Below the pieces are notes generated by a model. The model had not been told where the DNA came from and made no database searches. It saw nothing but the letters and a program-made list of their open reading frames with translations. 64,000 nt of DNA from NCBI GenBank assembly GCA_032622095.1, contig CP136067.1:49145899-49209898 (forward strand), in the 5' to 3' direction. This document shows, piece by piece, positions 1-10,300 of this stretch. The DNA comes from Siphonodentalium dalli (Eukaryota; Mollusca; Scaphopoda; Gadilida; Siphonodentaliidae). A program made the translations under genes and the position numbers. Every line of letters starts with the position of its first letter. Positions within the stretch are counted from its first letter, which is position 1.

Positions 1-958
1 GCGTGGCACTTTTTCAGTGCAGCGCGTGTTATAAGTGGGCGTGGCACATTTTCTGTGCAGCGTGTGTTATAAGTGGGCTTGGCACTTGTTCAGTGCAGCG
101 TGTGTTATAAGTGCAGCGTTTGTTATAAGTGGGCGTGGCACTTTTTCAGTGCAGCGCTTGTTATAAGTGGGCGTGGCACCTTTTCTGTGCAGCGTGTGTT
201 ATAAGTGGGCGTGGCACTTGTTCAGTGCAGCGTGTGTTATAAGTGAGCGTGGAACTTTTTAAGTGCAGCTTGTGTTATAAGTGGGCGTGGCACTTTTCAG
301 TGCAGCGCGTGTTATAAGTGGGCGTGGCCCTTTTTAAGTGCAGCGTGTGGTATAAGTGGGCGTGGCACTTTTTAAGTGCAGCGTGTGTTATAAGTGGGCG
401 TGGCAATTTTTAAGGGCAGCGCGTGTTATAAGTGGGCGTGGCACTTTTTAAGTGCAGCGTGTGTTATAAGTCGGCGTGGCACTTTTTCAGTGCAGCGTGT
501 GTAATAAGTGGGCGTGTGTTATAAGTGCAGCGTGTGTTATAAGTGGGCGTGGTACTTTTTCTGTGCAGCGTGTGTTATAAGTGGGCGTGGCACTCTTTTA
601 CTGCAGCGTGTGTTATAAGTGGGCGTGGCACTTTTTCAGTGCATCGTGTGTTATAAGTGGGCGTGGCACTTTTTCAGTGCAGCGTGTGTAATAATTGGGC
701 GTGTGATATAAGTGCAGCGTGTGTTATAAGTGGGCGTGTCACTTTTTCAGTGCAGCTTGTGTTATAAGTGGGCTTGGCATTTTTTCAGTGCAGCGTGTGT
801 TATAAGTGGGCGTTATAACACAAACGGCATTAAAAAAGTGTCACGCCCACTTATAACACACGCTGAACTGAGAAAGTGCCACGCCCACTTATAACACACG
901 CTACATTAAAAAAGTGCCACGCCCACTTATAACGCACACTGCAACTTAAAAGTGCCAC
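1..958. repeat. Minisatellite array A0 (type A, left-truncated by window)
   Basis: This is the right-hand part of a minisatellite array closing a unit that lies mostly left of the window. Up to about 812 the 38-bp monomers read forward, with the core GTGTTATAA, then GTGGGCGTGG, then a small hairpin of the form GCACTTTTTCAGTGC. After the switch the same monomers read as the reverse complement. The switch is a perfect hairpin, GTGTTATAA at 797-805 and TTATAACAC at 813-821 with a 7-base loop. Only about four reverse monomers follow, which marks type A. The stretch lines up base for base with 6377-7334, an offset of 6376, so the unit to its left was also type A. Confidence 0.97.
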
Positions 959-1295
959 TCATCCGTTTGCAGTCTATGGTGACACACAACCAAGCCAATC
1001 GGTGCGCTCTTTGCCATCTGGCCACTTCACTCTCAAAATACCATATTCATTTGCAGTGTTGGCCCCACCCCATATTTTACAGACACTATCCATTTCAGTT
1101 GTCCATTTAAAATCTAGATAATAGATATGCAATGTATTCTGCCCAAACTCCGTCCATATTATTTAAAGAAGTCATTTTGAATACATATGGGTGCTAGAAC
1201 AAACTGGGAACGGCAAAATATTGTGGAAGTCCAAAATCACTATAGGTTATGTACAGTACACCAAATGAATAGGTCCATGTGCCTTTTCCATCTTT
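959..1295. other. Single-copy start of unit, no gene seen
   Basis: About 340 bp between the minisatellite and M1. I see no coding frame, RNA gene or inverted repeat. It distinguishes the subfamilies: U3-U10 carry a 13-bp insertion giving TCTTTCTCTGGTCTCTTTGCC and an extra GATA in the AGATAGATATG tract, and U1 and U2 lack both. A short reverse-strand frame crosses its end (1240-1434), but it runs into M1 and has no recognisable domain. Confidence 0.8.
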
Positions 1296-1927
1296 GGTGA
1301 CACTCCACAGTTTCAACAGGCAGGGGCCCAGCAATAGATTCATTGAAATTTATCTGGATTATGATCCCAAACCATGTAGACAATATATCTATGCCTGAAA
1401 TTAGTACAGAATAGGCATTCAGAATTTGATACATAATGCCAACAATATATGGGCTATCAAGAGTTATGGCCCTTGATCTTTGGATCGAAAATTTTTATTT
1501 AAAAAAATGACGAAAATATTGAATTTTCATACCCAAGGGGTACGAATACCAGAATTTGTCGAGCATGGTCACCTATGTTGGTTCAAAGGCCTCTGGCTTC
1601 CAACATCAACATGAAAAAATTTCAAACTTTCGCCGTTTACAATTCCAGAAAATCAATTTTTAATGCAGATGACAAATTTTGGGTGCTAAAATATTGACCC
1701 AGTATCTAGAGCCACTGTTTCGCAGAAAACGCTACTGCTGTCTATGGGTGGGGTCAAGGTCACTTGCACTTAATTTTGTCATCAGTCTAGAACACCTGCT
1801 ACAATTACACAAATTCATATCCCACCTTGTATCAATATACATACCACATGAATGGTGCCAGAAACCACTAGCACTTTATATCTATAAAATCACCCCTACT
1901 CATCATTCGAAACTGTGGAGTGTTACC
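1296..1927. mobile_element. MITE-like element M1 (632 bp)
   Basis: The element starts with GGTGACACTCCACAGTTTC and ends with GAAACTGTGGAGTGTTACC, inverted repeats matching at 18 of 19 positions. TTT flanks both ends as a possible target duplication. It carries no transposase, so a non-autonomous element is the best reading. Its interior aligns with M2 through shared blocks in the same order, including GCAGATGACAAA, GCCACTGTTTCGCAGA, GGGGTCAAGGTCAC and CACAAATTCATA, so M1 and M2 are diverged copies of one family. A 108-codon frame inside (1679-2005) needs a TTG start and is not credible. The transposon superfamily was not identified. Confidence 0.78.
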
Positions 1928-2087
1928 TTTAAATTTACCGCTTTTGATACTACCTCAATTCCGCACAAAAAATCATCATCAAATTTTCAAACATACCCCC
2001 ATTAAATGCCAGGTTGATTATTTCACCACCCTGGATCAATATTCATCTAGGTATAATATTTCCATGGTGGCATTGATTTTTTATTTT

Positions 2088-2701
2088 GGTGACACTCCAC
2101 AGTTTCTGCAGGGATTGGGGCAAAAATAAGGGGGGCATCAATTCAATAAAAAATAACTGAAATGTGATCCCACAACACATATACAATATATATATACCTG
2201 GGTTGAGCACATACTAGGCTTAGAGATCTTGGTACAGAATTGTCATTTTAATGGAGGTAGCAAGAGTTGTGGGCCTGAAAAATGAAATTTTGATGCAAAA
2301 ATGGCCAAAATAAGCGTATTTCAGGCCCGTGGGACACAAAAACCAGAACATCTATGGTATAGCCGCCTATGTTGTCGGGAAGAACACTGTTTCCTCACAA
2401 TAATATCAAAAAATTTCAAACTTCTCACCACTGTAATTTTTTTTCAAATATTTTTCATGCAGATGACAAAATTTAGGTGCTAAAAAGTCACGCTGGTGTC
2501 TGGAGCCACTGTTTCGCAGATATCGCTACTACTTCATACTGGTGGGGTCAAGGTCACCTGAAACAATATTTTTCAAAACTCAAAGACATCCTCTAAAAAT
2601 CCACAAATTCATAACTAACCTTTTCTCAATAAACATACCACACCCATGGTGACAGAAAACACTGGTACTCTATTCTAAGAAATTTACTGTGGAGTGTCAC
2701 C
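2088..2701. mobile_element. MITE-like element M2 (614 bp), diverged copy of M1
   Basis: The ends are GGTGACACTCCACAG at 2088-2102 and CTGTGGAGTGTCACC at 2687-2701, perfect 15-bp inverted repeats, with TTTT on both sides (2084-2087 and 2702-2705) as a candidate target duplication. It lies in the same direction as M1 after a 160-bp spacer that shows nothing recognisable. The internal block order matches M1. In U5 it is 2 bp longer through homopolymer changes, and in U9 1 bp longer through an extra T in CGCTTACTAC. Confidence 0.78.
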
Positions 2702-3140
2702 TTTTGTTCAGCATTAATTGTATCACAATCTTAATAAACCAATCAGCTACCAGTTGTGATTTTATGCTGATTTGAGTGTGGGGTAACAGCACACCAAGGG
2801 GGATAATATTTATATTTACTGTACTATAACCTTGAGGGCAAAAGACGTAAACAAGTCCACGTGTTTCTCATTTGTTTTCTTAATGGCGAATTCAAGTTAC
2901 TTTACTAATCTACTTTTTTCGACAATTTGGAAAGTTAGAAACGCAAAAACGCTATTGTTGCAATCAACTGAATATTCATATAATATCATGGAGTTGTGCT
3001 AGGACTATACTTTGGACGCTGTTTTCAGAATATTCGATTTGATTGTTTTATAAGGAGGCTTTTAGTTTTATAATTTGCAAGAATTTCCCGTACACTCATT
3101 TATATGCACCTTGATGAATACGATGTATAGCACAGCGGGC
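2702..3140. other. Unassigned stretch between M2 and E1
   Basis: About 440 bp of mostly AT-rich sequence. I see one CCAAT box (near 2738) and one CACGTG E-box (near 2858), both expected by chance in such a length. No coding frame, RNA gene or repeat was found. U5 has one extra G in the GTGTGGGG run, and U9 has lost one T near 57746. Confidence 0.6.
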
Positions 3141-3386
3141 TAGAATCACCAAATTCACACTCTGCCTCTGGGGACCTCATTCTTCATGGCCTCATCTGCT
3201 ATGGGAGACAGACTCAGACTGAAGTTCCCAAATGGTGAATATTGTACACACATTGGGAACCTCGATTATGCAATGTGTCATCTGCCAATTTGGGGATATG
3301 GAGAAAATAAACTAATAAAGAAATTTTCCCGAGAAGATGAGGCCTAAGCAGAATGAGGTCCCCAGAGGGTGAATTTAGTGACGCTA
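3141..3386. mobile_element. MITE-like element E1 (about 246 bp, ~45-bp inverted ends)
   Basis: The left end (3141-3200) and the reverse complement of the right end (3335-3386) share TAG.ATCAC.AAATTCAC, then CCTCTGGGGACCTCATTCT, then GGCCTCATCT. The left end has a 6-bp insertion, ACTCTG. That makes inverted ends of about 45 bp around a non-coding core. The core also pairs with E2, giving a large foldback. A solitary MITE is the best reading of the end structure. U9 has a 1-bp deletion in the core. Confidence 0.75.
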
Positions 3387-3397
3387 TATATCCCGCA

Positions 3398-3680
3398 TAG
3401 CATCACTAAATTCACTCTCTTGTGACCTCATTCTGCTTAGGCCTCATCTTCTCTGGAAAGTTTCTTCATTTTCAAATTTCTATAGAAACTCAAGATTCTA
3501 TTTCTTTTTTAGTTTAGTTTCTCTATATAATTTCCCCAAATTGGCAGACAACACATTGCATAATCGAGGTTTCCAATATGTGTACATCACAATATTCACC
3601 ATTTTGGAACTTCAATGTGATTATGTCTCCCATAGCAGGCGAGGCCATGCCCCCTTTGGTCCCATGTGCCAATTAAGCAC
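3398..3680. mobile_element. MITE-like element E2, inverted relative of E1
   Basis: The reverse complement of this stretch matches E1 over most of its length, with shared blocks GCTATGGGAGACA, GGTGAATATTG, CCTCGATTATGCAATGTGT, TCTGCCAATTTGGGGA and GAAGATGAGGCCTAAGCAGA. E1 and E2 are separated by only 11 bp, so the pair can fold into one long hairpin. The left end is well preserved. The right end is degraded and its limit is uncertain by about 15 bp. Type B units lack an A in CTCAAGATTC, and U3-U6 also lack an AT in GATTATGTCTCC. Confidence 0.7.
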
Positions 3681-4352
3681 CAAGGATATACGTCAACGTG
3701 TTGGTATTTGTTAACCAAGATTTCTGACATTTGATCAAGACCAAGTGTCCACCATACATGTATAAGTGTGCCCTCTTAATTCTTCCATGACTGAAGCTGC
3801 GCTGGTGCAGCATTAAAGATAATGTACCAGCGCATACTCTTATATTTGCAAGTCTCGGGGAGAGCTTTCCAATGAATGGCAACAAGCCATATTTCCGACT
3901 AAATCCTGAAAAGTTACCCATAATTCTGTTGTGGTTAAGAAGTCAATTACTTGGAGCATTACTGTAAGTGGGCCTTTAATTACCTGATCGTAAGCACTGC
4001 TATAATGTAATAGTATTGATTCAAGTACTGTACGCGACGAGAGCCAGCCCAATATTTGTTCACTCAGAAACAGTTTCTCCGATCTTGAAACAATTTTTTA
4101 AATTGACAGGTACAAACTTTACTCTGCCGGTTGTGGTGATGACCATGTAGTGCCCGAAAACGAGGGATTCACAACCACTGGACGGACAGCGATAACGACA
4201 CCCTTCCCAGGATTCTGGTTTCCAAGGATTCGTCATATCATATTTGAATGTTATTTTGTGATCTGCTCCAGTGACTGTGATGGACCATCCTGTTTAAATA
4301 CGGCTAGAAAGAAGAGAGACATCCAACAAGACCCAACGATAATACGATTATT
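3681..4352. other. Unassigned stretch with a small hairpin, no credible gene
   Basis: About 670 bp. A perfect 8-bp inverted repeat, GCGCTGGT (3799-3806) and ACCAGCGC (3826-3833), is present in U1 and U2. It is broken in U3-U9, which read ACCAGCAC. Short reverse frames at 3673-3921 and 3840-4052 have ATG starts but no recognisable domain. In U9 an extra G near 58639 shifts the second frame, which argues against coding. A forward 75-codon frame at 4150-4377 would need a GTG start. Confidence 0.6.
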
Positions 4353-4516
4353 ATTGGCTGCACGCATTTCAAAATGAGCGAATATGATTGGCTGCATGTT
4401 ATATGGGAATGACCGGATAGCCAATCAAATGAATCGCCGCTCAATGATGGTCCCCAAACAACAGCTCATCGGTGTAGTACCATTGTCTGGCTGGTGCATG
4501 CAAAATATATAATAAA
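4353..4516 (+). promoter_or_regulatory. Triple CCAAT-box cluster with downstream TATA-like stretch (candidate promoter)
   Basis: ATTGG occurs at 4353 and 4387, each within ATTGGCTGCA or a close match, and CCAAT at 4421, so the boxes are 34 bp apart. An AATATATAATAAAT stretch lies at 4503-4516, about 80 bp downstream. Regularly spaced CCAAT boxes roughly 30 bp apart are a known feature of NF-Y-bound animal promoters. No gene follows, so transcription is only a possibility. The arrangement is present in every complete unit. Confidence 0.35.
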
Positions 4517-4762
4517 TGGCAAATATTTCATACTTTGAGTCAGTTTCTTTATTCATCTGATAATGACCTCAGTTCACTCTTGATAATGCATTTGTATTGG
4601 CACGAATCGATTATGGGATTCCCTGGGCATCTACAAAATGAAAGTGTCAATGACACGGCAGCTCAACTTGGAAAGGGAATAATTTCATGTGTTTCAGTCA
4701 ATGGAGCGTTTAGGAATGTGGAAATTTGAAAGGTCTAAATAATACTAGATTATCAACATGAA

Positions 4763-5165
4763 GAGATATATAAAGTAAAATCCAAGATGGTTGCTGATGG
4801 CTATGTTTTCCAATGAAATTCAAAAACATTTGATAGTTTCCATCTAGTAGATCAATATCAAAATTAATATGAAGTTTGGTGATGATCGGATGAGGGAAGT
4901 GGACTGTAGGGTGTGCCATAGGATTTAGTCATGCAAAGAGTAAAATCCAAGATGGCTGCTGGCGGCCATGTTTTTTGACCGAATTACCCCAAAATGACTC
5001 ATTCCCATCTACATGTCATTGTCAACATCCATGAAAAATTTCATGATCCGAATAAAGGTACGACCTATAGCCCGTGCCAAACAATTTAGTCATGCAAAGA
5101 GTAAAATCAAAGATGGCTGCTGGCGGCCATGTTTTTTGGCCAAATGACGCCAAATGTATTATTGT
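4763..5165. repeat. Three tandem copies of a diverged ~160-bp repeat with AAGATGG core
   Basis: AGTAAAATC recurs at 4774, 4939 and 5100, spacings of 165 and 161 bp. Each copy continues with AAGATGG and then a GGCCATGTTTT-like block. Copies 2 and 3 are close (AAGATGGCTGCTGGCGGCC) and are each preceded by ATTTAGTCATGCAAAGAG. Copy 1 is older and more diverged, and copy 3 is partial. AAGATGGC resembles a YY1 site, but regular spacing and loss of similarity between cores fit a decayed tandem repeat. The 246 bp before it (4517-4762) show nothing I recognise. Confidence 0.75.
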
Positions 5166-5273
5166 AATAAATAAAACTAAAAAGCATATGAATAGTTGAA
5201 AATTATTGCATTTTCAGAAGTATTCGTTTGCTGATCCGCTTTGCCCGATGTGGTGATCCGATTTGCCCAACGG

Positions 5274-5447
5274 CCGGGCAAAGCGGATCAAAATTAAAAA
5301 TCACCATAGCAACCAAACCAATAGATGTTTCTTAATGCATCATCCGTCAAATGTTATGCCATCATGATTAGAAACTGACAGTGCTAATAATTCTGATTGC
5401 CGGTTGCATTTTGTACAAGAAACCATTACGTGATCCGCTTTGCCCGG
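5274..5447. mobile_element. MITE-like element with perfect 17-bp inverted ends (174 bp)
   Basis: CCGGGCAAAGCGGATCA at 5274-5290 is matched by its exact reverse complement at 5431-5447. The 140-bp interior is non-coding. Two more ends of the same family lie just upstream in the opposite sense: GATCCGCTTTGCCC at 5233-5246 and the variant GATCCGATTTGCCC at 5255-5268. This suggests nested or repeated insertions at one spot. No target duplication is visible. The family is not identified. Confidence 0.72.
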
Positions 5448-5550
5448 GTCTCCCCTACAGTAAATGTGATGCGTAGCCTACCATGCACCATTTCCGCGCA
5501 CTCGCTCATCTGGAGACTAATATTATCCATCATGACCTGGGATGTGAGAT

Positions 5551-7334
5551 GGGCGTGGCACTTTTTCAGTGCAGCGTGTGTTATAAGGGGACGTGGCACT
5601 CTTTTAAGTGCAGCGCGTGTTATAAGTGGGCGTGGCACTTTTTCAGTGCAGCGTGTGTTATAAGTGGGCGTGGCACTTTTTCTGTGCAGCGTGTGTTATA
5701 AGTGGGCGTGGCACTTTTCAGTACAGCGTGTGTTATAAGTGGGCGTGTCACTTTTTCAGTGCAGCGTGTGTAATAAGTGGGCGTGTGATATAAGTGCAGC
5801 GTGTGTTATAAGTGGGCGTGTCACCTTTTCAGTGCAGCGTGTGTAATAAGTGGGCGTGTGTTATAAGTGCAGCGTGTGTTATAAGTGGGCGTGGAACTTT
5901 TTCAGTGCAGCGTGTGTTATAAGTGGGCGTGTCACTTTTTCAGCGCAGCGTGTGCAATAAGTGGGCGTGTGTTATAAGTGCAGCGTGTGTTATAAGTGGG
6001 CGTGGCACTTTTTCTGTGCAGCGTGTGTTATAAGTGGGCGTGGCACTCTTTTAAGTGCAGCGTGTGTTATAAGTGGGCGTGGCACTTTTTCAGTGCAGCG
6101 TGTGTTATAAGTGGGCGTGGCACTTTTTCAGTGCAGTGTGTGTAATAAGTGGGCGTGTGATATAAGTGCAGCGTGTGTTATTAGTGGGCGTGTCACTTTT
6201 TCAGTGCAGCTTGTGTTATAAGTGGGCGTGGCACCTTTTCTCTGCAGCTTGTGTTATAAGTGGGCGTGGCACTTTTTAAGTGCAGCGTGTGTTATAAGTG
6301 GGCGTGGCACTTTTTCAGTGCAGCGTGTGTTATAAATGGGCGTGCACTTTTTAAGTGCAGCGCGGGTTATAAGTGGGCGTGGCACTTTTTCAGTGCAGCG
6401 CGTGTTATAAGTGGGCGTGGCACATTTTCTGTGCAGCGTGTGTTATAAGTGGGCTTGGCACTTGTTCAGTGCAGCGTGTGTTATAAGTGCAGCGTTTGTT
6501 ATAAGTGGGCGTGGCACTTTTTCAGTGCAGCGCTTGTTATAAGTGGGCGTGGCACCTTTTCTGTGCAGCGTGTGTTATAAGTGGGCGTGGCACTTGTTCA
6601 GTGCAGCGTGTGTTATAAGTGAGCGTGGAACTTTTTAAGTGCAGCTTGTGTTATAAGTGGGCGTGGCACTTTTCAGTGCAGCGCGTGTTATAAGTGGGCG
6701 TGGCCCTTTTTAAGTGCAGCGTGTGGTATAAGTGGGCGTGGCACTTTTTAAGTGCAGCGTGTGTTATAAGTGGGCGTGGCAATTTTTAAGGGCAGCGCGT
6801 GTTATAAGTGGGCGTGGCACTTTTTAAGTGCAGCGTGTGTTATAAGTCGGCGTGGCACTTTTTCAGTGCAGCGTGTGTAATAAGTGGGCGTGTGTTATAA
6901 GTGCAGCGTGTGTTATAAGTGGGCGTGGTACTTTTTCTGTGCAGCGTGTGTTATAAGTGGGCGTGGCACTCTTTTACTGCAGCGTGTGTTATAAGTGGGC
7001 GTGGCACTTTTTCAGTGCATCGTGTGTTATAAGTGGGCGTGGCACTTTTTCAGTGCAGCGTGTGTAATAATTGGGCGTGTGATATAAGTGCAGCGTGTGT
7101 TATAAGTGGGCGTGTCACTTTTTCAGTGCAGCTTGTGTTATAAGTGGGCTTGGCATTTTTTCAGTGCAGCGTGTGTTATAAGTGGGCGTTATAACACAAA
7201 CGGCATTAAAAAAGTGTCACGCCCACTTATAACACACGCTGAACTGAGAAAGTGCCACGCCCACTTATAACACACGCTACATTAAAAAAGTGCCACGCCC
7301 ACTTATAACGCACACTGCAACTTAAAAGTGCCAC
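5551..7334. repeat. Minisatellite array A1 (type A, 1784 bp, strand-switching)
   Basis: The forward arm runs from 5551 to about 7188 and the reverse arm to 7334, with the switch hairpin at 7173-7181 and 7189-7197. Monomers are mostly 38 bp. Shortened monomers of about 18-20 bp, TTATAAGTGCAGC, recur after a TAATAAGTGGGCGTGTG variant, as at 5771, 5844 and 6143, giving a crude higher-order pattern. From 6717 to the switch the array matches the type B forward arm in length. The 1164 bp before that (5553-6716) occupy the place of the 1170-bp telomere-containing segment of type B. The reverse arm is about 502 bp shorter than in type B. Confidence 0.96.
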
Positions 7335-10300
7335 TCATCCGTTTGCAGTCTATGGTGACACACAACCAAGCCAATCGGTGCGCTCTTTGCCATCTGGCCA
7401 CTTCACTCTCAAAATACCATATTCATTTGCAGTGTTGGCCCCACCCCATATTTTACAGACACTATCCATTTCAGTTGTCCATTTAAAATCTAGATAATAG
7501 ATATGCAATGTATTCTGCCCAAACTCCGTCCATATTATTTAAAGAAGTCATTTTGAATACATATGGGTGCTAGAACAAACTGGGAACGGCAAAATATTGT
7601 GGAAGTCCAAAATCACTATAGGTTATGTACAGTACACCAAATGAATAGGTCCATGTGCCTTTTCCATCTTTGGTGACACTCCACAGTTTCAACAGGCAGG
7701 GGCCCAGCAATAGATTCATTGAAATTTATCTGGATTATGATCCCAAACCATGTAGACAATATATCTATGCCTGAAATTAGTACAGAATAGGCATTCAGAA
7801 TTTGATACATAATGCCAACAATATATGGGCTATCAAGAGTTATGGCCCTTGATCTTTGGATCGAAAATTTTTATTTAAAAAAATGACGAAAATATTGAAT
7901 TTTCATACCCAAGGGGTACGAATACCAGAATTTGTCGAGCATGGTCACCTATGTTGGTTCAAAGGCCTCTGGCTTCCAACATCAACATGAAAAAATTTCA
8001 AACTTTCGCCGTTTACAATTCCAGAAAATCAATTTTTAATGCAGATGACAAATTTTGGGTGCTAAAATATTGACCCAGTATCTAGAGCCACTGTTTCGCA
8101 GAAAACGCTACTGCTGTCTATGGGTGGGGTCAAGGTCACTTGCACTTAATTTTGTCATCAGTCTAGAACACCTGCTACAATTACACAAATTCATATCCCA
8201 CCTTGTATCAATATACATACCACATGAATGGTGCCAGAAACCACTAGCACTTTATATCTATAAAATCACCCCTACTCATCATTCGAAACTGTGGAGTGTT
8301 ACCTTTAAATTTACCGCTTTTGATACTACCTCAATTCCGCACAAAAAATCATCATCAAATTTTCAAACATACCCCCATTAAATGCCAGGTTGATTATTTC
8401 ACCACCCTGGATCAATATTCATCTAGGTATAATATTTCCATGGTGGCATTGATTTTTTATTTTGGTGACACTCCACAGTTTCTGCAGGGATTGGGGCAAA
8501 AATAAGGGGGGCATCAATTCAATAAAAAATAACTGAAATGTGATCCCACAACACATATACAATATATATATACCTGGGTTGAGCACATACTAGGCTTAGA
8601 GATCTTGGTACAGAATTGTCATTTTAATGGAGGTAGCAAGAGTTGTGGGCCTGAAAAATGAAATTTTGATGCAAAAATGGCCAAAATAAGCGTATTTCAG
8701 GCCCGTGGGACACAAAAACCAGAACATCTATGGTATAGCCGCCTATGTTGTCGGGAAGAACACTGTTTCCTCACAATAATATCAAAAAATTTCAAACTTC
8801 TCACCACTGTAATTTTTTTTCAAATATTTTTCATGCAGATGACAAAATTTAGGTGCTAAAAAGTCACGCTGGTGTCTGGAGCCACTGTTTCGCAGATATC
8901 GCTACTACTTCATACTGGTGGGGTCAAGGTCACCTGAAACAATATTTTTCAAAACTCAAAGACATCCTCTAAAAATCCACAAATTCATAACTAACCTTTT
9001 CTCAATAAACATACCACACCCATGGTGACAGAAAACACTGGTACTCTATTCTAAGAAATTTACTGTGGAGTGTCACCTTTTGTTCAGCATTAATTGTATC
9101 ACAATCTTAATAAACCAATCAGCTACCAGTTGTGATTTTATGCTGATTTGAGTGTGGGGTAACAGCACACCAAGGGGGATAATATTTATATTTACTGTAC
9201 TATAACCTTGAGGGCAAAAGACGTAAACAAGTCCACGTGTTTCTCATTTGTTTTCTTAATGGCGAATTCAAGTTACTTTACTAATCTACTTTTTTCGACA
9301 ATTTGGAAAGTTAGAAACGCAAAAACGCTATTGTTGCAATCAACTGAATATTCATATAATATCATGGAGTTGTGCTAGGACTATACTTTGGACGCTGTTT
9401 TCAGAATATTCGATTTGATTGTTTTATAAGGAGGCTTTTAGTTTTATAATTTGCAAGAATTTCCCGTACACTCATTTATATGCACCTTGATGAATACGAT
9501 GTATAGCACAGCGGGCTAGAATCACCAAATTCACACTCTGCCTCTGGGGACCTCATTCTTCATGGCCTCATCTGCTATGGGAGACAGACTCAGACTGAAG
9601 TTCCCAAATGGTGAATATTGTACACACATTGGGAACCTCGATTATGCAATGTGTCATCTGCCAATTTGGGGATATGGAGAAAATAAACTAATAAAGAAAT
9701 TTTCCCGAGAAGATGAGGCCTAAGCAGAATGAGGTCCCCAGAGGGTGAATTTAGTGACGCTATATATCCCGCATAGCATCACTAAATTCACTCTCTTGTG
9801 ACCTCATTCTGCTTAGGCCTCATCTTCTCTGGAAAGTTTCTTCATTTTCAAATTTCTATAGAAACTCAAGATTCTATTTCTTTTTTAGTTTAGTTTCTCT
9901 ATATAATTTCCCCAAATTGGCAGACAACACATTGCATAATCGAGGTTTCCAATATGTGTACATCACAATATTCACCATTTTGGAACTTCAATGTGATTAT
10001 GTCTCCCATAGCAGGCGAGGCCATGCCCCCTTTGGTCCCATGTGCCAATTAAGCACCAAGGATATACGTCAACGTGTTGGTATTTGTTAACCAAGATTTC
10101 TGACATTTGATCAAGACCAAGTGTCCACCATACATGTATAAGTGTGCCCTCTTAATTCTTCCATGACTGAAGCTGCGCTGGTGCAGCATTAAAGATAATG
10201 TACCAGCGCATACTCTTATATTTGCAAGTCTCGGGGAGAGCTTTCCAATGAATGGCAACAAGCCATATTTCCGACTAAATCCTGAAAAGTTACCCATAAT

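Larger units (their letters stand above)
959..7334 (+). repeat. Macrosatellite unit U1 (type A, 6376 bp)
   Basis: This is the first complete unit, taken from the base after one minisatellite array to the end of the next. It holds M1 (1296-1927), M2 (2088-2701), E1 (3141-3386), E2 (3398-3680), the CCAAT/TATA cluster (4353-4516), the three-copy AAGATGG repeat (4763-5165), a 174-bp inverted-end element (5274-5447) and array A1 (5551-7334). Type A marks are GCGCTCTTTGCC without the 13-bp insertion seen later, GACCATGTAG near 4141, ATGATGGTCC near 4446, and no telomere-like hexamers. No protein gene is credible. Confidence 0.97.

Noticed and set aside
1679-2005. 108-codon forward frame, the longest in each unit
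   Set aside because: It lies wholly inside M1, begins at TTG rather than ATG, has no recognisable domain and has no counterpart preserved in M2.
3840-4052. 70-codon reverse frame starting MGWLSSRT, present in all units
   Set aside because: Presence in every unit reflects DNA-level homogeneity. In U9 a 1-bp insertion shifts the frame, and no domain is recognisable.
4150-4377. 75-codon forward frame starting with MPENEG
   Set aside because: It requires a GTG start and shows no known family. It runs into the CCAAT cluster.
5551-7334. CRISPR-like array of 38-bp repeats
   Set aside because: There are no unique spacers. Repeats abut each other, vary in sequence and reverse orientation, and the host appears eukaryotic.
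5551-7334. Helitron-type element with an internal minisatellite
   Set aside because: I found no convincing 5' TC and 3' hairpin plus CTRR end around the array, and no Rep or helicase remnant.
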